Positions 21,150 through 30,342 of a DNA stretch of 64,000 nucleotides are shown in pieces (position 1 is the first letter of the stretch; each line of letters starts with the position of its first letter). The position numbers and the translations under genes were made by a program. The stretch is taken from NCBI RefSeq assembly GCF_029774155.1, contig NZ_CP103833.1:620001-684000 (forward strand), written 5' to 3'. The notes under the pieces are model-generated. The model searched no databases and was not told the origin of the DNA. It worked only from the letters and a program-made list of their open reading frames with translations. The DNA comes from Actinobacillus arthritidis. GTDB lineage: Bacteria > Pseudomonadota > Gammaproteobacteria > Enterobacterales > Pasteurellaceae.

Positions 21150-21178
21150 AAAAGTGGGCTAATCGCCCACTTTTTTGT
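21150..21178. terminator. Bidirectional terminator between sotB and acnB
   Basis: aaaaagtgggc / gcccacttttt with a four-base loop, ending in TTTTTTG on the plus strand and A-rich (T on the minus strand) on the other side. It serves both convergent genes. Confidence 0.85.
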
Positions 21179-21184
21179 TTTCGC

Positions 21185-23792
21185 TTAGAGAGCGGTTTGG
21201 AAAATTACACTTTCCGCTTTTTGTACATAATTTGGTAGCTGATCAAAATTGAGGTAACGATAAACTTCATTGTGTTGTTCATCGAGCGTTGCAACTGCTT
21301 CCAAATATTCTTGCGGTGATGGTAAACGCCCTAAAATCGGCGCGACAGACGCAAGTTCTGCGGAAGCGAGATAGACGTTTGCACCTTGTCCTAAACGGTT
21401 AGGGAAGTTACGAGTTGAGGTTGAAACCACTGAAGAGTTTGGACGTACACGAGCTTGGTTACCCATACAGAGCGAACAACCTGGCATTTCGGTGCGTGCG
21501 CCGGAACGTCCGTAGATATTGTAGTAACCTTCTTCGGATAAGCGAGCCGCATCCATTTTGGTTGGCGGTGCAAGCCATAAACGTGTATTGATTTCACCAT
21601 TCACTTGGCTGAGTAATTTACCCGCGACACGGAAGTGCCCAATATTGGTCATACAAGAACCGATAAACACTTCATCAATTTTATTGCCTTGTACTTCAGA
21701 TAATAAACGTGCATCATCAGGATCATTCGGTACACATAAAATCGGCTCTTTGATCTCATCTAAGTTGATCTCGATAATTTCAGCATATTCTGCATCACTA
21801 TCCGCTTCTAGCATTTCCGGGTTTGCGAGCCATGTTTCCATTGCTTTAATACGATTTTCAAGTGCTTGTGCATCTTTATAGCCGTCAGCAATCATTGTTT
21901 TCAGTAATACTACGTTTGAACGTAAATATTCTTCAATTGATGCTTGACTTAACTTAATTGTACAAGCGTACGCCGAACGCTCTGCAGTCGCATCGGAAAG
22001 TTCAAATGCTTGTTCTGCGGTGAGGTGTTCTAATCCTTCAATCTCAAGGATTCTGCCGGAGAAAACATTTTTCTTATTCGCTTTTTCTACGGTGAGTAAG
22101 CCTTTTTGGATAGCGTAATAAGGAATCGCATGAACTAAATCGCGTAAGGTAATGCCTTTCTGTATCGTACCAGTAAAGCGAACTAACACGGATTCCGGCA
22201 TATCAAGTGGCATCATACCTGTCGTCGCAGACAAACGCCACTAAACCGGAACCAGCAGGGAAAGAGATCCCGATCGGGAAACGGGTATGCGAGTCACCGC
22301 CGGTACCAACCGTAAACGGCATTAACATACGGTTTAACCAAGAGTGAATAACACCGTCCCCCGGACGTAATGCAACGCCTCCACGGCTGGTAATAAATTC
22401 CGGTAATGTTTGATGCGTTACCACATCACTTGGTTTCGGATATGGTGCGGTATGGCAGAAAGATTGCATCACAAGTGGGGCGGAGAATTTTAAGCACGCA
22501 AGATCTTTCAATTCATCACGTGTCATTGTGCCGGTGGTATCTTGCGAGCCAACAGAGGTCATTGCCGGTTCACAATATTGTCCTGCACGGACTCCTTTTA
22601 CACCACAAGCTTTACCTACCATTTTTTGTGCTAATGTATAACCTTTACCGGAGTCAGCAACTTCAGCAAGTTTAGCAAATACATCACTTTCGGGTAAGCC
22701 AAGTTCTGCTCGTGCTTTAGTGGTTAAGCTACGACCAATAATTAATGGGATTCGACCGCCTGCACGCACTTCATCTAGTAACACATTCGTTTTATATGAG
22801 AAGGTAGTAATGACTTCCTCTGAATTATGTTTGCATACTTTGCCTGTGTATGGATAAAGATCAATGACATCACCCATATTCAGTTTAGTCACATCTAATT
22901 CAATCGGTAATGCACCGGAGTCTTCTGCCGTATTAAAGAAAATCGGTGCAATTTTGCCACCAAACACAAAGCCGCCGGTGCGTTTATTCGGGATATATGG
23001 AATATCAGTACCCATATGCCATAATACAGAGTTTGTCGCCGATTTACGTGATGAACCAGTACCAACCACATCGCCGACATACACTAATGGGAAACCTTTT
23101 TCTTTTAACGTTGCTAATTGTTTTAATGGGCCAACAACACCTTCTTGATCAGGCTCAATACCTTCACGTTTCATTTTTAACATTGCATTGGCATGCAATG
23201 GAATATCGGAACGACACCAAGCCTCTTGTGCCGGAGAAAGATCATCGGTATTAGTTTCGCCTAATACTTTGAACACGGTTAGTGTGATTTTTTCTGCAAG
23301 AGGTGGGCGAGAAGTAAACCATTCGGCATTTGCCCAAGATTGGATAACTTGTTTAGCGTAAGCATTGCCTTGTTGTGCTTTAGTAGCGATATCTTTGAAA
23401 CTATCAAAAATGAGGAGTGTATGAGAGAGGGCTTGTCTTGCAAGCGGTGCTAATTTCGTGTTTTCTAGCAAATCAATCAAAGGGGCTACATTATAACCAC
23501 CGCTCATTGTGCCAAGTAATTTTACTGCATATTCAGGAGAAATTAATGGGCTAAGTATGCTACCATTAGCAACTTTTGTAAGAAATTCGGCTTTAACTTT
23601 TGCTGCATCATCTACGCCGGCAGGTACTCGATTCTCAAATAATTCAATTAATTCTTGCTCTTTACCGCTAATTGGTGCTTTGAGTAGCTCAATTAATTGT
23701 GCAGTTTGTTCGACATCTAATGGTTTTGGTACAATACCTAGCGTAGCCCGTTCTGCAACATGTTGATAATATGTTTGAAGAAAGTTAGACAT
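21185..23792 (-). CDS. acnB: Aconitate hydratase B (reading frame interrupted)
   Basis: Interconverts citrate, cis-aconitate and isocitrate using a 4Fe-4S cluster. The AcnB-specific N-terminal HEAT-like domain ([23 protein letters not shown]) precedes the swivel and cluster domains; conserved cysteines are visible in [11 protein letters not shown] and [12 protein letters not shown]. The best start is the ATG at 23792 (MSNFLQTY), 8 bases after GGAG. The frame breaks at 22227-22232, where plus-strand GCAGAC stands for GCAGC in LVAFAAATGMMP. Corrected length is 868 residues (E. coli 865). Two further conserved alanines are replaced without length change (FRVAGK near 21622; TAPYP near 22444), both where GCAGC would be expected. 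The neighbouring regulator, transporter and PrpF-like gene suggest a tricarboxylate role. Confidence 0.93.
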
Positions 23793-23848
23793 AGTCATCA
23801 CTCCATTTATAAAGAATAAAAAAATAAGAATTGCTTTTAATGATATAG

Positions 23849-23860
23849 TCATATATATGA
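23849..23860. promoter_or_regulatory. Candidate GntR-family operator upstream of acnB and the regulator gene
   Basis: The 12-bp perfect palindrome TCATATATATGA lies in the acnB / gntR divergent spacer. A very similar TTATATATATGA occurs upstream of the transporter gene at 24784-24795. HutC-type GntR regulators bind short AT-rich palindromes of this kind. The assignment is by position and repetition only. Confidence 0.4.
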
Positions 23861-23920
23861 ATTATAGGTTTAAATTAATACCTTTTAAGAGGTAAGTCAA
23901 TATATTTTTAAGGATGAATA

Positions 23921-24664
23921 ATGATACAAAACAAAAATATCTATTATATAGATGCGGATAAAATTCCTCGCTATATGCAGATTAAGTATGATTTACAGCA
24001 ATATTTAGCTCAGCATCAATGGCAGTTTGATGTGCCAATTCCGAGTGAACAGGAATTGGCGACTAAGTATGACGCTTCCGTTGGGACTATCCGTAAAGCG
24101 GTGGAGTGTTTAGTTGAGGAAGGCGTATTGATTAAGCATCAGGGAAAAGGGACATTCTTGAAACACCCTGCGTTTGTTGAATCTTCGATTGTACGTTTTT
24201 ATCTACGTAATGCCAAAGAGGGTAAACCGGAAACCCCAATCGGGGAAGTTAAATGTGTTAAATTGGTGAAAGCAAGCCCTAAAATTAATGAATTACTGGG
24301 GGAACCACTAGACAAAGAACTGATTTATATTGAACGTATTCGCTCAGTGGATAATAAAGTGATTGTGAGTGATAAGATTTGGTTATCGCAAGAAAGATTT
24401 AGTGATTTACTCACAGTGAAATTAGACCAATTTGAGAACTTGCTTTACCCCTATTACTTTAAAAAATGTGGACAACTGGTTGTTTCGGCGAAAGAACAAA
24501 TGTCAATTTTACTAAATCACAGCGATACTTATTTGACAGATGGTCAAGAAAAAGTAGTAATTAAGGTATGTAGGTCAGCAAAAGGATTAGATGGGCGTAT
24601 TATTGAATATCGAGAGTCTTATGGTCTAGCGGAAGATTTCTATTACGAAACAATTATTACCTAA
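23921..24664 (+). CDS. GntR-family (HutC/UTRA subfamily) transcriptional regulator
   Basis: A 247-residue regulator. The N-terminal winged helix-turn-helix (about residues 14-82) reads IPRYMQIKYDLQQYL, VPIPSEQELATKYDASVGTIRKAVECLVEEGVLIKHQGKGTFL. A UTRA-type ligand domain follows, with the typical ELIYIERIRSVDNKVIVSDKIWLS strand pattern. It lies between acnB (divergent) and the DASS transporter plus PrpF-like gene (same direction), so it probably controls that module in response to a tricarboxylate or related acid. The ligand is inferred. A good terminator follows, separating it from the transporter. Confidence 0.8.
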   Translation: MIQNKNIYYIDADKIPRYMQIKYDLQQYLAQHQWQFDVPIPSEQELATKYDASVGTIRKAVECLVEEGVLIKHQGKGTFLKHPAFVESSIVRFYLRNAKEGKPETPIGEVKCVKLVKASPKINELLGEPLDKELIYIERIRSVDNKVIVSDKIWLSQERFSDLLTVKLDQFENLLYPYYFKKCGQLVVSAKEQMSILLNHSDTYLTDGQEKVVIKVCRSAKGLDGRIIEYRESYGLAEDFYYETIIT

Positions 24665-24684
24665 CCATTAAATATTTTTCGTGA

Positions 24685-24720
24685 GAAAGGCAACTTTTTT
24701 AAGTTGCCTTTCTTTTTTTA
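24685..24720 (+). terminator. Rho-independent terminator after the GntR gene
   Basis: aaaggcaact / agttgccttt around an AT-rich loop, followed by CTTTTTTT. Confidence 0.85.
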
Positions 24721-24782
24721 TGATTTATATCAAATTTCCACTAATTAAGGTTATAAAATACTTGAGCATAAAAATACAACTA

Positions 24783-24806
24783 GTTATATATATGAGTATA
24801 TGAATT
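24783..24806. promoter_or_regulatory. Candidate GntR operator upstream of the DASS transporter
   Basis: gttatatatatga followed by gtatatgaatt resembles the palindrome in the acnB upstream region (tcatatatatgaatt). It lies about 25-48 bases before the transporter ATG, where it would overlap or flank the promoter. Confidence 0.35.
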
Positions 24807-24830
24807 TGTACTTATAATGAGGTATTTCTT

Positions 24831-26294
24831 ATGAACCTGAAAAAACTTCTGAACTATGCAATTATTCTTGCATGTCCAATAGCTACTTATATTTTTCCTA
24901 CACCTGACGGTTTATCGGTGCTTGGCTGGCACATTTTAGGTGTTTATATCGGTACTATTCTTGCTCTCATTCTCAAACCTTTCCCTGCTCCCCCTCTTCT
25001 GTTAGTCGCCGTTGCGATTTCCGCCATTATCATTGGTAATACACCAGCTGAAGTTTTAGCTGATGGTACTAAAATCGCAGTAAAACAAGGTGCGGTATTA
25101 GACGGTTATAAATCAGGTACAACTTGGCTGGTATTTGCGGCATTCTCCATGAGTGCGGCATTTGTACAAACCGGTTTAGGTCGTCGAATCGCTTATAAAA
25201 TGATTGGTGCATTCGGTAGTACAACATTACGTTTGGGCTATGTAAATGCCATGTTAGATTTATTAATTTCGCCGGCAATGCCATCAACGACGGCACGTGG
25301 TGGCGGTATTCTTGCTCCAATTATGCAATCTATCGCGGTTTCTTTAGGTTCAGAACCTGAAACTTCACCTCGCAAGGCCGGACATTATTTGTTGCTTAAT
25401 ACTTATATGGTGGTTAAAACTACAGGTTTTATTTTCTTAACGGCAATGGCACCAAATGCGGTTGCACTTGAGTTAATGCGTCCGATTTTAAATATTGATG
25501 TTAGCTGGACGCAATGGTTTATAGCCGCATCTGTTCCTGGTTTACTAACGTTATTACTTTTACCTTTTGTCACTTATGTACTTTACAAACCAGAGCTTAA
25601 AAATGTTGATAACAAAACAATCGCTCGTGAAGGTTTAGAAGCAATGGGACCAATGACAGTAAAAGAAAAAGTCTTAGCTGGCGTATTTATCAGTGCAGTT
25701 TTAGGCTGGGTATTCTCCAAACAATTAAACTTATCTGAATTTACTGTAGCGATTGCGGCAATGGCGGCGATTGTAATTAGTTCAGTGTTGTCTTGGGATG
25801 ATGTACTTAAAAACAAAGGCGGTTGGACAACGTTAACTTGGTACGGCGGTTTATTAGGTATTGCGGCGGTACTTACCAAGCTAAATTCTTTGTTTGGTTA
25901 TCAGTCGCAATGAGTAATTTAGTACCGGCTGATTTAGGTAGTCCAATGTTTATTACGATCTTACTTCTTATACTAAGTGTATTAGTCCGTTATGTATTTG
26001 CATCAGGTGCTTGCTTATGTAGCTTCAATGGTACCTGTGTTCTGTGCGGTAGGTATGGCGGCGGGAGCTGATCCGGTATTTTTAGCATTCGGCTTATTAT
26101 TTTCTAATAGCTATGGCAGTATGGTAACTCACTATGCGTCAGCACCTGCCGCAGTTATTTACGGTTTGGGCTATCACGATGTGAAATCATTCTGGATTGC
26201 CGGAGGGGTATGTGCATTAGTGACATTACTTATCCAAGTAACAGTCGGTTTCGGTTGGTGGTCAATGCTCCAAAGTATGGGGATTTTGGGTTAG
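24831..26294 (+). CDS. DASS-family di/tricarboxylate transporter, CitT-like (reading frame interrupted twice)
   Basis: An inner-membrane carrier of the divalent anion:Na+ symporter family. Visible segments include the hydrophobic N terminus, the conserved PAMPSTTARGGGILAPIMQSIA motif (first SNT-like substrate/Na+ loop), GHYLLLNTYMVVKTTGFIFLTAMAPNAVA, and a C-terminal FSNSYGSMVTHYASAPAAVIYGLGY segment. The frame breaks near 25879-25885 (one base missing, LTKL..FFVW) and at 26009-26014 (GCTTGC for GCTGC in ASGAAYVASMVPVF). With one added and one removed base the length is 487 residues, the same as E. coli CitT. With acnB and the PrpF-like gene beside it, a tricarboxylate such as citrate or aconitate is a likely substrate. 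Confidence 0.88.
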
Positions 26295-26304
26295 TAAAAT
26301 AATT

Positions 26305-26348
26305 CAAAAATTTGACCGCTTCTTCTTTGTAGCTAGCGGTCAAATTTC
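26305..26348 (+). terminator. Uptake-signal inverted pair between transporter and prpF-like gene
   Basis: aaatttgaccgct (26309-26321) pairs with agcggtcaaattt (26335-26347). This is a perfect 13-bp stem, although it is not followed by a long T run; it may reduce rather than stop readthrough into the prpF-like gene. Confidence 0.55.
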
Positions 26349-26374
26349 ATAACTTTTTTACAAAGGTGGATAAA

Positions 26375-27442
26375 ATGAAAAAAGTTCCTTGTATGATTAT
26401 TCGTGGTGGTACATCAAAAGGTGTGTATTTCTTAAAAGATGATTTACCGGAAGATATCGCTGAACGTGATAAATTCTTAATGGCAATTATGGGATCGGGT
26501 GATCCGACCCAAATCAACGGTTTAGGCGGTGCGACAAGTGTCACCAGTAAAGTAGCGATCGTTTCAAAATCTGAAAAAGAAGGGGTTGATTTAGATTACT
26601 TATTTGCTCAAGTTGGTATTGGACAAAAAGTGGTGGATACGGCACCTTCGTGCGGTAATATTTTATCCGGTATCATTTGTTTTGCGAGTGAAAAAGGCTT
26701 AATTGAATTACAAGATGGCATCACGAGCGTAGTAGTAAATAACGTTAATACCAACAGTATTATCGAAGTTTCCGCCGAGTCGCCAAATAAACAATTGAAA
26801 TATACGGGTAATGCGGAAGTATCCGGTGTACCGGGAACAGGTTCGCCGGTGAATTTGAATTTTAGCCAAATTGAAGGGGCAAAAACCGGTAAAGTTTTCC
26901 CGACCGGTAATAAACAAGATAATATCAACGGCTATAATGTGACTTGTATTGATGTAGCGATGCCGATGGTATTGTTTAATGCGCAAGATCTTGGCTTAAC
27001 CGGTAAAGAAACCAAGGCAGAATTAGATGAAAACCGTGCGTTATTCGAGATTATTGAGCCTATTCGCCGTAAAGCAGGTGAGATGATGGGATTAGGTGAT
27101 GTATCTGAAAAAGTGATTCCCAAAATGGGGATTTTATCAACGCCGGCCGGCAAAGGTAATATTACCTCTCGCTACTTCGTGCCGGACAAATGCCATGCAA
27201 GCCATGCGGTAACTGGTTCAATTTGTGTTTCTGCGGCGTGTAATATTGAAGGTACGGTAGCCTATCCGCTTTATAAAGATACCGGCAGTGTCGTAACGAT
27301 TGAGCATCCGTCTGGTTTTATCAGCGTTGATATGATTTGTGAGAATGTAGATGGTGATTACAAATTTACTCGCGCAGCGTTAGTACGTACTGCTAAACCG
27401 TTAATGATGGGTGAAGTGTATTACGATGAAACAGCAGAATAG
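26375..27442 (+). CDS. PrpF-family isomerase (aconitate / 2-methylaconitate type)
   Basis: A 355-residue PrpF-family protein (diaminopimelate-epimerase-like double hot-dog fold). The ATG at 26375 is chosen because CAAAGGTGGATAAA precedes it; an upstream GTG is less likely. The N terminus MIIRGGTSKGVYFL with LGGATSVTSKVAIVS, and the conserved cysteines in APSCGNILSG and SITGSICVSAAC-like AVTGSICVSAACN, match the family. PrpF isomerizes 2-methylaconitate or trans-aconitate; relatives act as 4-oxalomesaconate tautomerases. No prpBCD or acnD is present, but acnB and a DASS transporter are, so a trans- to cis-aconitate role feeding AcnB is a reasonable inference. The frame is intact. Confidence 0.8.
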   Translation: MKKVPCMIIRGGTSKGVYFLKDDLPEDIAERDKFLMAIMGSGDPTQINGLGGATSVTSKVAIVSKSEKEGVDLDYLFAQVGIGQKVVDTAPSCGNILSGIICFASEKGLIELQDGITSVVVNNVNTNSIIEVSAESPNKQLKYTGNAEVSGVPGTGSPVNLNFSQIEGAKTGKVFPTGNKQDNINGYNVTCIDVAMPMVLFNAQDLGLTGKETKAELDENRALFEIIEPIRRKAGEMMGLGDVSEKVIPKMGILSTPAGKGNITSRYFVPDKCHASHAVTGSICVSAACNIEGTVAYPLYKDTGSVVTIEHPSGFISVDMICENVDGDYKFTRAALVRTAKPLMMGEVYYDETAE

Positions 27443-27486
27443 TGCGTTAAGTTTTTATATACTTAAAACATAAATGCTATAGATAA

Positions 27487-27550
27487 AACAAGCGGTCAAA
27501 TTTAGCAAAAAATTTGTAAGAAATTCGCTAAATTGGACCGCTTGTTTTGA
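27487..27550. terminator. Bidirectional uptake-signal terminator between prpF-like gene and yejM
   Basis: acaagcggtcaaatttagc (from 27489) is mirrored by gctaaattggaccgcttgt (ending about 27545), then TTTTG. It lies between convergent genes. Confidence 0.75.
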
Positions 27551-27558
27551 TCTCATTT

Positions 27559-29299
27559 TTATTTTTCCACAAATTGATTACTCTGTTTAATCATCTGTAG
27601 AAATAAAGCGAGTGGCGGACGTTCGCTTTTAATTTTTTCACCTTGTGCGTCAAAATTTTCAAAATGGCCTTGTTTATCAATATGATATTGTTCGCCGTCA
27701 GGCATAATTGCAATATCCCATTTATGATTCGATGCTAATAACCATAACCGTTTGTTTTGGCTAGAAAGATCAATCCCTTGAGCATAGTCGCTAATAGGAT
27801 TTTTTACGCCGAAGAATTGGTGCAATAACGTCGGCAAGAGATCTACGTGGCTAGACAAGAGGTCATATCGTTGGCTTTCGCCTTGCCAATACATCATCAT
27901 TGGCACTTGAATATGCTGTTTAGCAAAACTATTTTCCGTTTGTTTATCCGATGTAAGTGCTTGGTCGGCAGTGATAATCACTAGCGTATTCGCTAACAAA
28001 GCATTATTTTCGAGTTGTGTCCAAATTTCTTTAACTTGCCAATCAAATAGCTTAGTCTGTTGAGCATAATCATTCGCACTTGGCATCGTTAAATCTAAAT
28101 AGCTAAAAAACGGTTGATTTAAGGTACGCTGTGTCAGCCATTGTTTCCATTGTGCGATAGCCTCTAAATTATTTTTTGATTCAGGTAATAAAATACCGGC
28201 AAATGCACCTTGATGATAAATAGGTTCGGCAAAGCCATTATGTGAAAATAATCCTAATTGATAATCTGCATTTCTAAACGCCAACAACAGCGGCGATGTT
28301 TCTTTGTTCCCTAATACGGAATCTAAATATTTGCCACTTAAACTATAAAATATCCCTAAAACACCACTAGATGCTGAATCTCCACTTGAATAGTGCTTGC
28401 ATAAAACGATGTGATTTTTGACTGATAGTAGTCAATGTCGGCATATTTTCAGGCAAGATTGCCTCATTACTTAAGCCGGATAAATTGATCATTAAAATAT
28501 TCGTTTCAGGTTTTTTACTGAATACTAACGGATGTTTTGGATAATTGAGATAAAAGCTGTCCAAACGTCCATTTTCTTCAATTTCTTGCTGTAATTCGGC
28601 ACGATCAATCAGTCCATGCTTTTGTAAGAAGGTACGAGCAGTCATTGGATGCGATAATGGATAGTTTGCCTTTTGTGCGGTAATCGGACGATATAACGTC
28701 ATATCCGCCCAAGCGTAAATTAAATGTGTCGCGGTAAAACAGCTTAAGAAAAAATAAGCAACATATTTCCCCCATTTTTGGCGGTTAAAACTACGTAACT
28801 TTTGCCAACACCAACGTGAATAGAGCATTTCTGCTAATAAAATAAGTGGCATCGGTACAAAGAGCAGTTGCCATTGTCGGGTTAGTTCTGCCTGATCAGG
28901 ATTCACCAGTAGATCCCAAACCAGTGGTGATAGGTGTAGATAAAATTGTTTAAAAACTTCTGTATCGAGTAATAGAACCGTCTGTCCGATAGTTGCTAAG
29001 ATCACGGAAGAACCACGAAATACACGGTCATTTTTAATCAGAAAACTGAGAGGAAAAAGTAATAATAAATAGACGGCAAAAACAATAAAACTGAAATGCC
29101 CGAATAAACTGGTAAAAAAGTAGAGTTTACCGGATAGCGTATTCGGCCAATCTGCATTAAAGGCGTATCGGGAGGCGACCAATAACGCCAAGACTACATT
29201 AAAAAGTGCAAACCAGTGTCCCCAAGTAATACGTTGTGATGTTTCTTCACGATATTGGAGAGAGTTTGACGGTAGCAGTTGGCGTAATTGATTTAACAT
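27559..29299 (-). CDS. yejM: Inner-membrane sulfatase-like protein YejM/PbgA/LapC (reading frame interrupted)
   Basis: Known homologues regulate lipopolysaccharide synthesis through the LapB-FtsH-LpxC pathway and have five N-terminal membrane helices plus a periplasmic alkaline-phosphatase-fold domain. Here the N terminus (SQRITWGHWFALFNVVLALLVASRYAF) and later hydrophobic segments fit this. The globular part starts at ETNILMINLSGLSNEAILPENMPTL. The frame breaks at 28395-28400: coding GCAAGC replaces GCAGC in HRFMQHYSSGDSASSGVLG. Removing one base gives 579 residues (E. coli 586). yejL lies directly upstream with two bases between them, the conserved arrangement. Confidence 0.9.
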
Positions 29300-29301
29300 T
29301 G

Positions 29302-29523
29302 TTATTTGGTTTTTAGTGAATTTTTAAGTGCGTTTGAAAAAACCTCGGCTAAGGCAAGACGTTGTGTTTCGGTTTGCACATTTTCCAATAAGATATTGGT
29401 AACCATATTACCTAACGCCATAAGAGAAAGATCGACCGGTGCTTTATGTTTTTCAAGTGTTGCAATTAAATCGCTTGATAAGGCATCGAATTGTTTACTT
29501 TGATATTTTGATTGAGTAGCCAT
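29302..29523 (-). CDS. yejL: YejL family protein (DUF1414)
   Basis: A 73-residue small protein of unknown function, in the family's usual size (E. coli YejL 75). The start MATQSKYQSKQFDAL at 29523 is chosen because the upstream extension has no family similarity and would double the length. It is mostly helical (DLIATLEKHKAPVDLSLMALGNMVTNIL). It forms a two-gene operon with yejM. Confidence 0.85.
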   Translation of the reverse strand: MATQSKYQSKQFDALSSDLIATLEKHKAPVDLSLMALGNMVTNILLENVQTETQRLALAEVFSNALKNSLKTK

Positions 29524-29663
29524 AGAAAAATTTAAGTGAAAAAATTTCATAAATATTAGCATACTTTTATTGGAAAGAGAGTAATAAGCGGTTCTATTTT
29601 TTAATAAATTCACAAAATTAATCGCTACTGATACGAACTTAGTTATTCTATGGTGTTTTTCCT

Positions 29664-29709
29664 TTGCTTATTAATGTGAAAAAATATAAAATGAACACTT
29701 GTTCATTTT
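29664..29709 (+). promoter_or_regulatory. Promoter and TetR operator of the acrR-RND operon
   Basis: A -35 TTGCTT (29664-29669) and -10 TAAAAT (29687-29692) are 17 bases apart. Overlapping the -10 is a perfect 9-bp palindrome, AAAATGAAC (29688-29696) and GTTCATTTT (29701-29709), with a 4-base spacer. This is the normal layout for TetR-type autorepression. Confidence 0.75.
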
Positions 29710-29727
29710 GCTAGCCAAGGGAGATTT

Positions 29728-30306
29728 ATGTCTAAAAAAGTGAAATCACACGATATGGCTGATCATATCTTGTCTGCGACGGAATTACTTCTTGCAAAAG
29801 AAGGGTTACAAAATTTATCAATGCGAAACATTGCTAAACAAGCAGGTATTGCGACCGGTACGCTTTATCTTTATTTTAAAACGAAAGATGAATTGCTTGA
29901 TTATTTGGCAGAACAATTACATGAACGATATTATCGTTATGTGAATATTGATTTTGATCCTAAAGTCCCGTTATTTGAGCAATATCGCCAAATATGGCTC
30001 AATAAGAGGCATTTTTTGGAAGATAATCCGATGATGGCGGCAAACTTATACCAATATCAAGCAATGTTAGGTTTTAACAATATCGTAAACAGGATTATGA
30101 ACGACCCAGAATTTATTTGGAATCGATTTGTAGCGGAAGGCAAAGCACAAAAGATAATTGTGGATTTACCTAATGATTTACTTTATTGCATGAGCATTGG
30201 TGTGGTTGCCGATATTGCTTATTTAGAGCAAGTGAAGCAAGAAAGCATATCAAAAGAATTTTTTGAGGAAAGCATTTTACGAACTTGGAAGGCAATTACC
30301 TTCTAA
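29728..30306 (+). CDS. acrR: TetR/AcrR-family transcriptional repressor of the efflux operon
   Basis: A 192-residue regulator with an N-terminal helix-turn-helix: DHILSATELLLAKEGLQNLSMRNIAKQAGIATGTLYLYFKTKDELLDYLAEQL, matching the TetR signature. The C-terminal ligand-binding part is variable as expected. It is the first gene before the membrane fusion protein and RND pump, as in H. influenzae acrRAB, and has a clear palindromic operator over its own promoter. It likely represses the whole operon until an efflux substrate binds. Confidence 0.87.
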   Translation: MSKKVKSHDMADHILSATELLLAKEGLQNLSMRNIAKQAGIATGTLYLYFKTKDELLDYLAEQLHERYYRYVNIDFDPKVPLFEQYRQIWLNKRHFLEDNPMMAANLYQYQAMLGFNNIVNRIMNDPEFIWNRFVAEGKAQKIIVDLPNDLLYCMSIGVVADIAYLEQVKQESISKEFFEESILRTWKAITF

Positions 30307-30342
30307 AATATTTTATTTACCTTCTTTATTTATGGAGAAATT

